DNA from: Promethearchaeia archaeon
GTDB taxonomy: Archaea > Asgardarchaeota > Lokiarchaeia > Sigyniarchaeales > SOKP01
Length of the DNA stretch: 64,000 bases
Reading direction: 5' to 3'
NCBI GenBank assembly: GCA_029856145.1
Contig: JAHQWK010000004.1
Location: 124,001 to 188,000 of the forward strand
Shown here: positions 50,341-60,363 of the stretch, piece after piece
How the letters are laid out: every line of letters starts with the position of its first letter
Numbering within the stretch: the first letter of the stretch is position 1
Notes under the pieces: model-generated
What the model was told of the DNA's origin: nothing
The model's input: only the letters and a program-made list of their open reading frames with translations
Database searches by the model: none
Program-made: the position numbers and the translations under genes

Positions 50341-51655
50341 TTTTATCAAGCAGTTTTTTTTTCAAATAGTAAACATTTTTTAGTTTTAATCTAATTTGAC
50401 CAATTATCCATATTAGTTTATTTGCACTAAGGGTCTCAGAAAGGCAAATTAAATTTTTAAGACTAAATTTTTTGTAATTCAAGCTATTCATAATGATATT
50501 AAAATTAGAACTTGAGAGGATTAAATGCTCAATTTTATCATTCATAGCCATGTTTTCAAAAGTTTTATTCAACTGTGTTATAAGTCTATGCGAATGATTA
50601 ATAATCACTGTATTAAAATCTTTAGACATCGATTGTACTATTATATTATCATTTAAGTTAGTTATAAAAAACATTGTTTTAGAAAAATCTCCAATTATAT
50701 CATCCAATATCTTTTTTAGATATATATTTTCTTTAGAAAAACCACTTAATAGTTCATAAAATGCGTTGTATAGGCTGTATATTAATTTTGGATAAATGCT
50801 TGTGTAATAAATAGAAATGTCAAATTTTCTTTTTATTTCATTAGTAATTTCCTTTAGAATCTTTCGTCTAGACTCCTTTCCAATCAGATCTATTTTATGA
50901 ATAAAAAGGATTACCTTGGCACTATAGGATTTATTAGTCATAATATCTCTAACTTTTTGGATATCATCTACAATTTGTTGGGAGTTAGAAACCCAAGTTG
51001 GATAATCGAATAGATATATAATAATATCAGTATTTTCAAATGCTAAGATATGATCACTATCATTTTCATTTTCCAGTAAATAACTTAACTCTTGTCCAGA
51101 AGAATCAAATAATCCTAATTTTAAATCCAACCATGAGTAGACAGATGGTGATATTCCACGTGTTGGTTCTAAAGGATTATATAATAAATCCTTGGGATTA
51201 TATCCTTCAAAAACAATTTTCTTAATACTTGTTTTTCCCGTACTAGCTCTTCCTATTAATAAGAATTTTTTTGTTGACGATTCTTCAAAAAAGGTGCCAA
51301 TTCTTTCCATAAAATATTTTTTTCTGTCATCCCTGGTTTTTTGTAAAGCTTTTTTTGAAAAATCAATAAATTTAGCTTTCAATGTATAAAGGTTAATCTT
51401 TTCCTTTTCATCAAGAATAATTACAAATATTTCATATCCTACATCCGTAACTTTAGATTTATCACAAAAACTCAGAATGGTTTGATCTTCATATGTAATC
51501 TCAATAATTTCGTCTTTAGTAAAATCTTCTTCATATGAATGAGTCATATATATTTTATTAATTAATTCATCTGTTAATTTTAAATCTAAAGGATATTTCA
51601 TCTCAAGTGTAGCACCCATCTTTGTATCCCAACTGAAGAATGCTAATCCTATAAT
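50333..51655 (-). CDS. Longin-like domain fused to Rag/Gtr-like GTPase
   Basis: About 440 aa. Residues 1-105 (MIIGLAFFSWDTKMGATLEMKYP) form a longin-like sensor domain. The GTPase follows with P-loop GRASTGKTS near 133-141, switch region EPTRGISP, G3 DSSGQE and G4 HKIDLI. The C-terminal 150 residues are alpha-beta and also occur in the GTPase at 61764-62714. AGGTGAT lies just before ATG 51655, so I use it rather than the longer reading that overlaps the kinase gene. DSSGQE instead of DxAGQE recurs in that relative. Confidence 0.82.
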   Translation of the reverse strand: MIGLAFFSWDTKMGATLEMKYPLDLKLTDELINKIYMTHSYEEDFTKDEIIEITYEDQTILSFCDKSKVTDVGYEIFVIILDEKEKINLYTLKAKFIDFSKKALQKTRDDRKKYFMERIGTFFEESSTKKFLLIGRASTGKTSIKKIVFEGYNPKDLLYNPLEPTRGISPSVYSWLDLKLGLFDSSGQELSYLLENENDSDHILAFENTDIIIYLFDYPTWVSNSQQIVDDIQKVRDIMTNKSYSAKVILFIHKIDLIGKESRRKILKEITNEIKRKFDISIYYTSIYPKLIYSLYNAFYELLSGFSKENIYLKKILDDIIGDFSKTMFFITNLNDNIIVQSMSKDFNTVIINHSHRLITQLNKTFENMAMNDKIEHLILSSSNFNIIMNSLNYKKFSLKNLICLSETLSANKLIWIIGQIRLKLKNVYYLKKKLLDKNE

Positions 51656-51668
51656 CATGTTTAAATTA

Positions 51669-53804
51669 TCACCTATTTTTTTCCTCAAATTTTTTAGATA
51701 TACTAAAAGTAAATGTAGATCCCATACCTAAAACACTTGTGAAGGTAATTTCACCACTATGTAATTCAATAAGCCTTTTAGTTAATGACAATCCGAGTCC
51801 AGTTCCAGGCACAGATCGTACATATGTGGAATTAACTCTTTTAAATTCTTTAAAGATTAAAGGAAAATCTTTGCGTGCTATTCCTATCCCTGTGTCTCTT
51901 ACTTTAAAAACCCATTGATTATACCCTTCTTTAACTATTAATTCAACTTGCCCTTCAATCGTAAATTTAATAGCATTACTTACCAAATTCAATAAAATTT
52001 CCTTAAATCTAATAGGATCAGCAAATATAAATTTTTCTTCTTTTAATCCTTTAATCTTGAATTTTAAATCTTTTTTACTATATAAAGGTTTTAGACTGGA
52101 TTTAATTTGATCTATCATAGGGTTCAAAGGAAACTTCTGAATATTTAAGGAGATCTGTCCAGATTCAATTTTAGAGATATCCAATATATGTTTGATCATA
52201 TCAAATTGATGTTCAGCCGAACTTTTAATATCTGTTATAAATTCCTTTTGTTCCTCATTCAATTGCCCATAAACTCCTTCTAAAAGCAAATCAGCGAATC
52301 CAATTATAGCATTCAACGGAGTTCTTAATTCATGCGACATAGTAGCCATAAATTCTGTTTTGAACTGTGATGATTTTACAATTTGATCTAAATAATATTT
52401 CTGTTGTTCAAGGGCTTCATTTAATTCTCTTGTTCGAATTTGAACTTCGGTTTCTAATTCATCTTTAAATTTATGTTCTAAAAGCTCTACCTTCTTTTTT
52501 TCAGTAATGTCTTCAAAAATCAGTTGAATTAAAGTTTTAGCATCCTGCTTTATGACAGATGCTTGAATTTCAACCCACAATAAATCTCCTTTAAAAGTTT
52601 TAACTTTGACTTCTATAGGTTCAGGAAAATCTTTTAAAAAAGAGGTTTTGAAAATTTGTTTAAAATATTTTTTAATTTCTATATGAAAAATATTATTATA
52701 AGCATCAATGGATTTTCCAATGATATCACTTCGATCCAAACCGAATAAAACTTCTGTTGTAGGATTAGAATCTACAATAATACCATTCAAATCAATAATA
52801 AATATTGCATTAGGAGAATTATCAAATAAAGCCTTATATCTCTCTTCAGCTAATTTGCGCTCATTAATATTCCTTGAAATTATCAAGCCTTTCAATTCTT
52901 TATCTCTATCAATAATAATCTGTCCACTACACTCAAACCAGAGCCAATATCCCTCCTTATGCTTAAATCGTAATTCAATCACAGATTCTCCTGGTTGAAA
53001 TCCTTTCTTAAAAGTATTAACGGCTCGTTCAACATCCTCCGGATGAATATATTCTAGAGCAGAGTTTCCTATAACATCCTTCTTTCGATATCCTAATAAT
53101 CTGAAGACAGTTTCTTCATTTAAATATTCGAATTTAATTTTACGGTCAATTATAACTATGAGATCATTAATGTTTTCAATAATAAGACGATATTTTTCTT
53201 CAGATTCTTTTAACAGATTTTCCATTTTACTTCGTTCTAAGGCATTTCCAATAATTTGTGATGATATGCGTAAAGGTGACAAATCACTCTCTTTCCATTC
53301 TTTTTGTATTGAATCATTTGCATACCCTATAAATCCAGCTAAATCTGTTTTAATATAAAGTGGGAATACTAATAAAGATCTAATATTATTAAGGTTCAAT
53401 AATCTTTTTGTAGCTTTAGCTTCATCTGGTAAACTTGAAGCATCATAAACATTAATTATATTTCCCCTTCTAAGTTGCTCGTTCCACCATGGAAAACTAT
53501 GAACCCATGAATTTTCAAAGTATTGAAATAGTGGATTTATTCCTTCTGTACACCATTCATATGTGTGATTTAAATTAATTCTGTTATCATTAAAAATACA
53601 CAAAACAACACGACTAGCTCCACTTAAAATTCCTATATCACGTAGTGTAGCATTAATTGCATCATTAATTTCTATATTTCCAAGAAAACGGGAGGATATT
53701 GTATAGGCTAAAACCTCTAAACTTGACCAGTTCTTAAATATTCTATCTGCTTCTTTAACTAAATTTTTTTCAGTCCCTGAAATTTCTTTTTCTCCTAAAA
53801 ACAC
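51669..53804 (-). CDS. GAF-PAS-PAS histidine kinase
   Basis: A 711-aa cytoplasmic hybrid-less histidine kinase. A GAF domain (about residues 15-195), two PAS domains (about 200-320 and 325-440), a short coiled coil, the HisKA/DHp segment with H491 (MSHELRTPLNAIIGFADLLLEG) and a HATPase domain with N, G1 (DTGIGIA) and G2 (GTGLGLSL) boxes. There is no membrane helix, so the signal is internal. The start is GTG 53804. The stop is 14 nt before the longin-GTPase start and the gene lies 36 nt after the other kinase, so all are co-transcribed. Confidence 0.92.
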   Translation of the reverse strand: MFLGEKEISGTEKNLVKEADRIFKNWSSLEVLAYTISSRFLGNIEINDAINATLRDIGILSGASRVVLCIFNDNRINLNHTYEWCTEGINPLFQYFENSWVHSFPWWNEQLRRGNIINVYDASSLPDEAKATKRLLNLNNIRSLLVFPLYIKTDLAGFIGYANDSIQKEWKESDLSPLRISSQIIGNALERSKMENLLKESEEKYRLIIENINDLIVIIDRKIKFEYLNEETVFRLLGYRKKDVIGNSALEYIHPEDVERAVNTFKKGFQPGESVIELRFKHKEGYWLWFECSGQIIIDRDKELKGLIISRNINERKLAEERYKALFDNSPNAIFIIDLNGIIVDSNPTTEVLFGLDRSDIIGKSIDAYNNIFHIEIKKYFKQIFKTSFLKDFPEPIEVKVKTFKGDLLWVEIQASVIKQDAKTLIQLIFEDITEKKKVELLEHKFKDELETEVQIRTRELNEALEQQKYYLDQIVKSSQFKTEFMATMSHELRTPLNAIIGFADLLLEGVYGQLNEEQKEFITDIKSSAEHQFDMIKHILDISKIESGQISLNIQKFPLNPMIDQIKSSLKPLYSKKDLKFKIKGLKEEKFIFADPIRFKEILLNLVSNAIKFTIEGQVELIVKEGYNQWVFKVRDTGIGIARKDFPLIFKEFKRVNSTYVRSVPGTGLGLSLTKRLIELHSGEITFTSVLGMGSTFTFSISKKFEEKNR

Positions 53805-53840
53805 GTTTTTAATTTTTCCTCATTTAATTTTCATTTTATA

Positions 53841-56768
53841 TCATAAATATTTTAATAATTCTTCTACTCTAAGACTGTTTGTTATCTTTTTAGGGATATA
53901 AAAAGAAAATGTTGATCCCATCCCTAATTTACTTGTAAAAGAAATATTTCCACCATGTAAATTAATAATTCTCTTGGTTAGAGACAATCCTAAGCCTGAA
54001 CCTGGCATAGAATCAACATATGGAAATTTTACCCTTTTAAAATCTTTAAATATAATGTTAAGATCTTCTTTAGCAATTCCTATTCCTGTATCTTTTACAT
54101 TAAATTCCCAATTATCTTTTTTATCTATAAATTCAAATGTAACAGTCCCCCTTTCAGTAAACTTTATGGCATTACTTAGTAGATTATAAATAATTTGTTT
54201 AAATTTAAGTCGATCAGCTAATATAATCTGTTTTTTTTTCACATCTTTTAATTCAATCTTTAAATCCTTTTTGCTATATAGGGATTTTAAAGTTGAGATT
54301 ACTTGATTAACTAGATCATATAATTGGATATTGTCAATTTTTACAGAAACTTGCCCCGATTCAATCTTTGATATATCTAGGATATTTGATATCATATCCA
54401 ATAAATGTTTTGATGATTCTTCAATATCTTTAATGAATTCTAATTGTTCTGAATTTAATTGACCGTAAACTCCTTCCAGGAGCAAATCCGTAAAACCAAT
54501 AATGGCATTTAATGGGGTTCTTAATTCGTGAGACATAGTTGCTAAAAATTCTGTTTTAAAATGAGATGCTTTTAAAATCTGATCTAAATACAGTTTTTGT
54601 TGGTCAAGCGCAACTTTCAATTCTTTGGTTCTCAGTTTAACTTCCCTTTCTAATTCTTGACTAAACTTCTTTCTTAAAGCTTCTGCTCTCTTTCTTTCGC
54701 TGACATCCCGGAAAAAACCTTTAAAACCAATTATTTCTCCATTAGAATTATATCTTAAATATACAGAAGTTTCTTGATATATTCTGTCCCCATCTTTTCT
54801 TATAACTTGAGAATTAATTAATTTGAATCCTTCTCCTTTCTTATATAAATCATTATATACACGAAATACTCTCTCTTTGGTTTCTTCATCAAACACCATG
54901 CTATAACTCTTATTTAATAATTCTTCACGTGAATACCCGCTACTCTTACATAACGCATCATTGAAAAATGTGAAATTCCCTTCAAGATCAACTTCAAAAT
55001 ATCCTTCATTAATATTTTCAAGCACACTTCTATATTTTTCTTCTGACTCACTTAATTTTTGTTCAGCTTTCTTACGTTCGGTAACATCTACAAGTGCAGC
55101 CAAAATTGCGTCTTTTCCTTGATATTGGATAGTTTTAGAATAGGTGTCCATCCATTTTATTTCACCATTTTTAGTAAAAATCCTATACATTCTGTCGAAT
55201 TTCTCATCAATCAATCCTTTTTGTCTATGGCTCAATCGTTTTATAATAAGACCTCTATCCTCAGGATGAACAACATTGAGAAATTCTTTCATGGACCATT
55301 CTTTTATTTCTTTTTCAGAATATCCCAACATTTTCGTAATGGTTTTATTTATATATTGGATACTAGAATCCTTTATTATACAAATCCCCATAAAAGATTG
55401 TTCGGTGATCTCTCTAAAGTTTTCTTCAGATTCTTTTAAGCGTTGTTCTGATAATTTTCGCTCGGTTATATCTCTTGAGACTGTTATTGCTCTTAATTGA
55501 TCATCAGACCCCTTAAAGACTGATCCCGTTGTATCTACCCAGATATAATTTCCATTTCTGTGTCGAAGTCTTAATTCACCCCTTCCTCTGCCCCTTTTAA
55601 AACTCTCTCTTATTATTTTTAAAGCTCGCTTAATATCATCTGGATGGATAATATCATGTCGGGTCTTTCCTAACATATCTTTATTATTATATCCTAAAAT
55701 TCTTTGATATGTATTTTCATTTATATATTCATGTTCATATTTACTATTTAGAACCACAATTAAGTCATTGGCATTTTCAGTAATTAAACGATACTTCTCT
55801 TCTGATTCTTTTAACTTTTTTTCGATTTCAGCTTTTTCTGTAAGATCATTATAAATGGCAACAATCTCCCCAGAAGGAAGTTTATATACGTAGTTTTCCC
55901 TCCAACCAGCGATTCTCTCGTCCTGGTAAAGAGAAATAGGGTGATATAATGGTTCTCCTGTCTTCCACACCCTTTGAAAAACTTCAAAAAGACCAAATTC
56001 TTTTATACTTGGAAAGATTTTTGTGACTTTTTTACCAATAACCTCTTTTTTCTTAATCTTTTCTATTTTTTGAGCTGCTAAATTTAAATCTTTAAAAATA
56101 AAGGCTTCACCATTATGAATCGCCTTATATACTGCTACACCACTACTCATTGTGTTAAAAAGTTCTCGATATCTTTTTTCAGATTCTTTTAATATATCTT
56201 CAGTTAGTTTTCTCTCAATTGCGTTTCCAATTATTCGTGAAGAAATTTGCAATAGATTTAAATCCTCTTCTACCCAATTTCTCAACTCTAAATCATCATC
56301 GAATCCTATAAATCCTCCAATTTCACCATTGATATACAAAGGAATAGTTATGTTAGCTTTTACTCCATGATTTTTCAATAAATTTTTAATATTTTTAGCT
56401 TCTGGTGGAAGTCTTGAAACATCTTCAATAATTAGTGGGTTTCCTTTAAGAAGTTGTTTTATTACCCATGGAACTTCGTTCAATTGCAAGTGTTTATAAT
56501 CATTAATATGAGATTCTGCATTCACATTACACCATTCATGAGTATTTATCATATATGGTTTTTCTTTATTAAAGAGGAAAATGAAAACCCTACTGGCATG
56601 TATAAATTCCCCCATATCAGCAAGCGATTTATTTATAACTTTATCAAGTTCATAATTTCCAACAAATCGGGAAGAAATCGATGAAACTAGTTTCTCAAAC
56701 CTTAGTTTTCTTGTAATTGATATATCTTCTTTCACTTGTGTAGTTTTATCTCTCAAATTAGACACCAT
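53841..56768 (-). CDS. GAF and multi-PAS histidine kinase
   Basis: A 975-aa cytoplasmic kinase. An N-terminal GAF domain (about residues 15-195) is followed by four PAS domains (about 205-315, 325-445, 450-570 and 580-700), coiled coil, DHp with H747 (MSHELRTPLNAIIGFTDLLLEG) and a complete HATPase domain (NLLSNAIKF, DTGIGIA, GSGLGLSL). The GAF domain and catalytic part closely resemble those of the next kinase, so they are duplicates that differ in PAS number. GAGGAG precedes ATG 56768. It lies within the GTPase operon. Confidence 0.92.
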   Translation of the reverse strand: MVSNLRDKTTQVKEDISITRKLRFEKLVSSISSRFVGNYELDKVINKSLADMGEFIHASRVFIFLFNKEKPYMINTHEWCNVNAESHINDYKHLQLNEVPWVIKQLLKGNPLIIEDVSRLPPEAKNIKNLLKNHGVKANITIPLYINGEIGGFIGFDDDLELRNWVEEDLNLLQISSRIIGNAIERKLTEDILKESEKRYRELFNTMSSGVAVYKAIHNGEAFIFKDLNLAAQKIEKIKKKEVIGKKVTKIFPSIKEFGLFEVFQRVWKTGEPLYHPISLYQDERIAGWRENYVYKLPSGEIVAIYNDLTEKAEIEKKLKESEEKYRLITENANDLIVVLNSKYEHEYINENTYQRILGYNNKDMLGKTRHDIIHPDDIKRALKIIRESFKRGRGRGELRLRHRNGNYIWVDTTGSVFKGSDDQLRAITVSRDITERKLSEQRLKESEENFREITEQSFMGICIIKDSSIQYINKTITKMLGYSEKEIKEWSMKEFLNVVHPEDRGLIIKRLSHRQKGLIDEKFDRMYRIFTKNGEIKWMDTYSKTIQYQGKDAILAALVDVTERKKAEQKLSESEEKYRSVLENINEGYFEVDLEGNFTFFNDALCKSSGYSREELLNKSYSMVFDEETKERVFRVYNDLYKKGEGFKLINSQVIRKDGDRIYQETSVYLRYNSNGEIIGFKGFFRDVSERKRAEALRKKFSQELEREVKLRTKELKVALDQQKLYLDQILKASHFKTEFLATMSHELRTPLNAIIGFTDLLLEGVYGQLNSEQLEFIKDIEESSKHLLDMISNILDISKIESGQVSVKIDNIQLYDLVNQVISTLKSLYSKKDLKIELKDVKKKQIILADRLKFKQIIYNLLSNAIKFTERGTVTFEFIDKKDNWEFNVKDTGIGIAKEDLNIIFKDFKRVKFPYVDSMPGSGLGLSLTKRIINLHGGNISFTSKLGMGSTFSFYIPKKITNSLRVEELLKYL

Positions 56769-56823
56769 TTTATCTCCTCAATCTTCAACCCAAATTTGAT
56801 GAAATGATTAATTTTTATTTAAC

Positions 56824-57705
56824 TTAATCTTCTTTCTCCTTAAGATAGAGAAAAATATTAAAAAATTCAATCTCTTTATTGAAATGTGAATTTTCCATAT
56901 TAATACAATCTCTTTCTAATCCAATTTTAAAATAATATGCTCTATTAGTTAATTTAAAGAAGTCGTATTCATCAAAACTTTCTACAACACCTAATTTCTC
57001 TAACTCTTCTATATAGAGTTTGGCCTTTTTAGAATTGATTTTAAATTTTTGAGATACATCATCGATACTATACTTTACATTAATATCGGATTTTAATATC
57101 ATAGATAATTGGTTTTTCAGCTTTTGAAATTCTTCACTCTTGATTGGAATTTTATTTCTTTTAATAATTAAATTTAAAATTTCTGAAATTATACAAAAGG
57201 TATTATAAAAGTTGTCTTTTGTAATAGATGTTTGATATATCTCAAAATCCTTACCTTGTGGATGTTGAATTGTAATGAACTCTTGGATAGTCTTTAATTT
57301 ACTACATACATAGGCATTACTCCTAAGATCTATTTTATGTAAAAAAGCAATAATATTACATGAATGAAGGTGAAGATCTTTTTTCACTTTATATATATTG
57401 ATTAAAAATTTAATTATAGATTCTAATGAATTTCCAATGTCAAAAACACAAATTATGATATTACTTTCACTAAATACATCTTTCCCTTTATCTGAAAACC
57501 AAGTTTCATTTTCTTGTCCTGCTAAATCAAAGACTCCTAAATCAGTATTAGATGTTGTATAAATTCTAGAGCTAATCCCTCTTGATGGTTGCAAAGGTTC
57601 TTCTAAAAGTGAAATTGGGCTCACTTGATCGAAATAGACTTTCTGGAGTGTTGTTTTTCCTACTCCAGATGGACCAACAAGAACAATTTTTTTTCTACTT
57701 ATCAA
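56824..57705 (-). CDS. Rag/Gtr-like GTPase with C-terminal winged helix
   Basis: A 293-aa protein: P-loop VGPSGVGKTT (about residues 10-19), switch EPLQPSRGIS, G3 DLAGQE, G4 HKIDLR, then a winged-helix-like region (about 195-265, KSDINVKYSIDDVSQKFKINSKKAKLYIEELEKLGVVESF). The start is TTG because no ATG precedes the P-loop strand. It comes 35 nt after the longin-like protein and 55 nt before the multi-PAS kinase. The GTPase-wHTH join mirrors the neighbour at 48799-50340. Confidence 0.8.
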   Translation of the reverse strand: MISRKKIVLVGPSGVGKTTLQKVYFDQVSPISLLEEPLQPSRGISSRIYTTSNTDLGVFDLAGQENETWFSDKGKDVFSESNIIICVFDIGNSLESIIKFLINIYKVKKDLHLHSCNIIAFLHKIDLRSNAYVCSKLKTIQEFITIQHPQGKDFEIYQTSITKDNFYNTFCIISEILNLIIKRNKIPIKSEEFQKLKNQLSMILKSDINVKYSIDDVSQKFKINSKKAKLYIEELEKLGVVESFDEYDFFKLTNRAYYFKIGLERDCINMENSHFNKEIEFFNIFLYLKEKED

Positions 57706-57740
57706 AGGTATTAACCGATTTTTAAATAAATTTGTATTAT

Positions 57741-58424
57741 TTATTGCATGGAATTTTTTAGATATTTTTCTAGAGATATAATTATATCTTTACATGATTC
57801 TAACATCATTTCTATAAAATTTATTAAATTCTCATTTGATAGACTTTTATTTTCCTTTTTATCTTCTAAAATTAAATCACAAAATCCTTGAATTGTATTA
57901 ATACCACTACGAATTTGTAGATTAAATCTTTCTAATGGAAGAATTTCATTTTTTTTTATATAGATATAGCTTAATTCTTTAAAAAAACTCTCAAATACAT
58001 TTTTATCATCTGATAATATTTTATCTTCACCAATTTTACGAAACATCATTTCAATTTTTCTAAAATGTATTATAGGAATTAAAGGATATTCGATATCACG
58101 AAGTAAAATGATAGAATATAATTGCTTTCCACCTCGAGCATTATTATCTTCGACTTCGATTTTATAGATTTGAGAATAGAAATAATTAAAATCTAAAATT
58201 ACAAATTGATTTTTTGTATTTAAAGCATCTCTTAGAAGATTTCTAATAAAATGTTTCTGTCTTTCAATATTGACTGACGTGTATATAGCTCTTGGTCCTA
58301 GGGTATGATCATATTTACCAATAATTATTATGAAAGGATTTTTTTCTAAAATTGATTGAAAATTCTTATAAGTATCCGAAATTTCATTTTCTATGGATTC
58401 TTTTGTTAAATTTTTTTCTATCAT
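57741..58424 (-). CDS. Longin-like domain fused to a degenerate kinase dimerisation segment
   Basis: A 227-aa protein, first in the operon. Residues about 28-140 (FIIIIGKYDHTLGPRAIYTSVNIE ... FVILDFNYFYSQIYKIEVED) read as a longin-like alpha-beta domain. The last 65 residues (NLQIRSGINTIQGFCDLILED) align with the DHp helix of the two kinases (SHELRTPLNAIIGFADLLLEG), but the phospho-histidine is replaced by Leu. There is no ATPase domain. It could pair with the kinases through the DHp-like helices and with the GTPases through the longin part. Function is inference. Confidence 0.65.
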   Translation of the reverse strand: MIEKNLTKESIENEISDTYKNFQSILEKNPFIIIIGKYDHTLGPRAIYTSVNIERQKHFIRNLLRDALNTKNQFVILDFNYFYSQIYKIEVEDNNARGGKQLYSIILLRDIEYPLIPIIHFRKIEMMFRKIGEDKILSDDKNVFESFFKELSYIYIKKNEILPLERFNLQIRSGINTIQGFCDLILEDKKENKSLSNENLINFIEMMLESCKDIIISLEKYLKNSMQ

Positions 58425-58658
58425 AAAATTTCCTCATTTCTGAATAAATATTTCTTATCTATATCATTTTCAGAATAATACAATAGAGATTTTTGAATTA
58501 AAATTTTAAATTAATATACACTAAAATAGATACTAATTTGGTATAATAGTAACAAATTTTATTTATTAATTTATTTATTTTACTAAATAATTATTATTCA
58601 GTACAAAAAAATGATAATTTAGTAAAAATTTATAAAACAATAAAATTATTAGTAAAAT
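58425..58658. other. Divergent promoter region
   Basis: This 234-nt stretch separates the minus-strand signalling operon from the plus-strand Arf-like GTPase gene. It is almost pure AT with several TATA-like tracts on both strands. No distinct operator was seen. Confidence 0.4.
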
Positions 58659-60158
58659 ATGTCAGAATCTGCAAAAACAATCATAAAATATTTCTGTGAT
58701 CGATTTCTTGACTTAGATTATTATCCAACTAATTTAAAAACCATATTAGATTTGGAATTAGATAAATTACGAAGTATAAAAGATGATGAAATAGAGAAAT
58801 TTAAAAAAATCGATATCGTGAGTCTACGCGACCTTACTAAACTAGAGGATTATGGATTTGAAAATTTGATTGAAAAACTGCATATTGAAAAATCAACTAT
58901 AAAAAATGCTCTTATCGCATCAACTCTTATATCTAACGCTTGGAATAAAAGGAATTTATATCTGAAAAAACAAAAATTGAAGGTTGTAGTGGCTGGTCTT
59001 GATTTCGCGGGTAAAACATCTCTCATAAATAGATTGATTAATGATTATAATTATAATGATATGGCTAATCTAGAACCCACAATAGGAGCAAATGTAGAGG
59101 AATATCAATCTGATAAATTAGATTTAATTCTCTGGGACCTTGGAGGACAGAAAGATCATGTAGACGAATATCTTGCTTCTCCAGAAAGTTTTTTTATAAA
59201 CGTAGATATCATGATATTTGTAATTGATTCACAAGATGATGTTAGATATTTAGAAGCTGTAAACTTTTTGAATGATATAATTGATATTCTCAAATTCTTG
59301 AAAGAGAATCCTTTTATTGTAGTTTTATTGAATAAAGCAGATTTAGATATCAGAAAAGATCCTGATTTTCAAATTAAGCTTGAATATCTAGCAGATAAAA
59401 TTTCAGAGATTTTTAAAAAATCTGAAAATCCTTGGAATTTTGAGATCATTCCCACAAGTATTTATAATTATTATTCTAATCAACCAGAAATAGTTAAAAG
59501 TATTAAAAATATCTTTTCAAAAGGAAAAGAGGAGACAGATAAAGAGATTGTGATACCTGACATTGAAGAAAAATTTCAGAAAATTTTAGATCTTAATCTG
59601 AAATTGATGGATAAATTCGTATCTGAGCTTGCGGAAATTAAACGAGCTTTACTACGATTAAATCCATCAGATATAACTCAATCTCTTTTTTCAGTTCCTT
59701 TCAAAAAAGTACAACCAGATTATATATCTCCAGACTTAAAATCAAATGGAAAAAGTAAAAAAAAGAAGAAGAAAGCTAAAATTGATGAATTTCAAAAAAA
59801 GAAAAAAACTAAAAAAGGTTCAGGACCTCCAAAACCACTGCCAACACACCCTTCTTTAAAAATAGAAGAAGAAAAAATAGTTAAAAACGAAAAACTCACA
59901 ACTAAGAAATTAGAAAAAGTTAAATCTTCTTTAAAATCAAAATCTCAATTATCTAAGATGTCATCTAGTCCACCAACAGCTCCACTAACAACACCTAAAC
60001 AGGATGAAATCAACTTAAATTCGCTTAAACCTCCACCTCCCCCTCCAAGAATTTCAACAAGTGGCAATATTAGATCAACCTCACCTAGAGGTGAAGTCCT
60101 TTCAGAATTAAAAGAAATGTTCTTGAAGCGAGGCTTAGTCAATCGTTATGACTTCTAA
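58659..60158 (+). CDS. Arf-like GTPase with helical N-terminus and polyproline tail
   Basis: A 499-aa protein. Residues 1-95 are helical with a helix-hairpin-helix-like DLTKLEDYGFENLIEKLHI segment. The GTPase core (about 105-290) is Arf/Sar-like: G1 G113-LDFAGK-T120, G3 W159-DLGGQ, and G4 NKAD near 225. A helical segment follows (about 305-345). The tail (about 360-499) is disordered: Lys-rich, then Pro/Ser-rich with PPPPPPR near 458 and a final amphipathic helix (GEVLSELKEMFLKRG). Polyproline and a short helix recall profilin/actin ligands such as WH2 regions, but that reading is speculative. There is no N-terminal myristoylation site. Confidence 0.8.
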   Translation: MSESAKTIIKYFCDRFLDLDYYPTNLKTILDLELDKLRSIKDDEIEKFKKIDIVSLRDLTKLEDYGFENLIEKLHIEKSTIKNALIASTLISNAWNKRNLYLKKQKLKVVVAGLDFAGKTSLINRLINDYNYNDMANLEPTIGANVEEYQSDKLDLILWDLGGQKDHVDEYLASPESFFINVDIMIFVIDSQDDVRYLEAVNFLNDIIDILKFLKENPFIVVLLNKADLDIRKDPDFQIKLEYLADKISEIFKKSENPWNFEIIPTSIYNYYSNQPEIVKSIKNIFSKGKEETDKEIVIPDIEEKFQKILDLNLKLMDKFVSELAEIKRALLRLNPSDITQSLFSVPFKKVQPDYISPDLKSNGKSKKKKKKAKIDEFQKKKKTKKGSGPPKPLPTHPSLKIEEEKIVKNEKLTTKKLEKVKSSLKSKSQLSKMSSSPPTAPLTTPKQDEINLNSLKPPPPPPRISTSGNIRSTSPRGEVLSELKEMFLKRGLVNRYDF

Positions 60159-60363
60159 TTAAGTTTATTGATTAAAATAGCTGTATAAGATTTATGTCTT
60201 ATCTTAATACTAACAATGAAATTTCTCACAATCAGAGATATGATATTTATAATTCTTTAGAATTATTTGATCAATTTTAAATATTTATTAGTGTAAAATT
60301 CAACTAAAGAATAGAATAAAAAAATGAATTATTGGATAATTTTCTAATCAAAGGTGAAAGTTC

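Noticed and set aside
60194..60280. 28-aa ORF (MSYLNTNNEIS...) between the Arf-like GTPase and RHH fusion
   Set aside because: No clear ribosome-binding site, no homologous copy in the window and no supporting context; it may be chance in AT-rich DNA.
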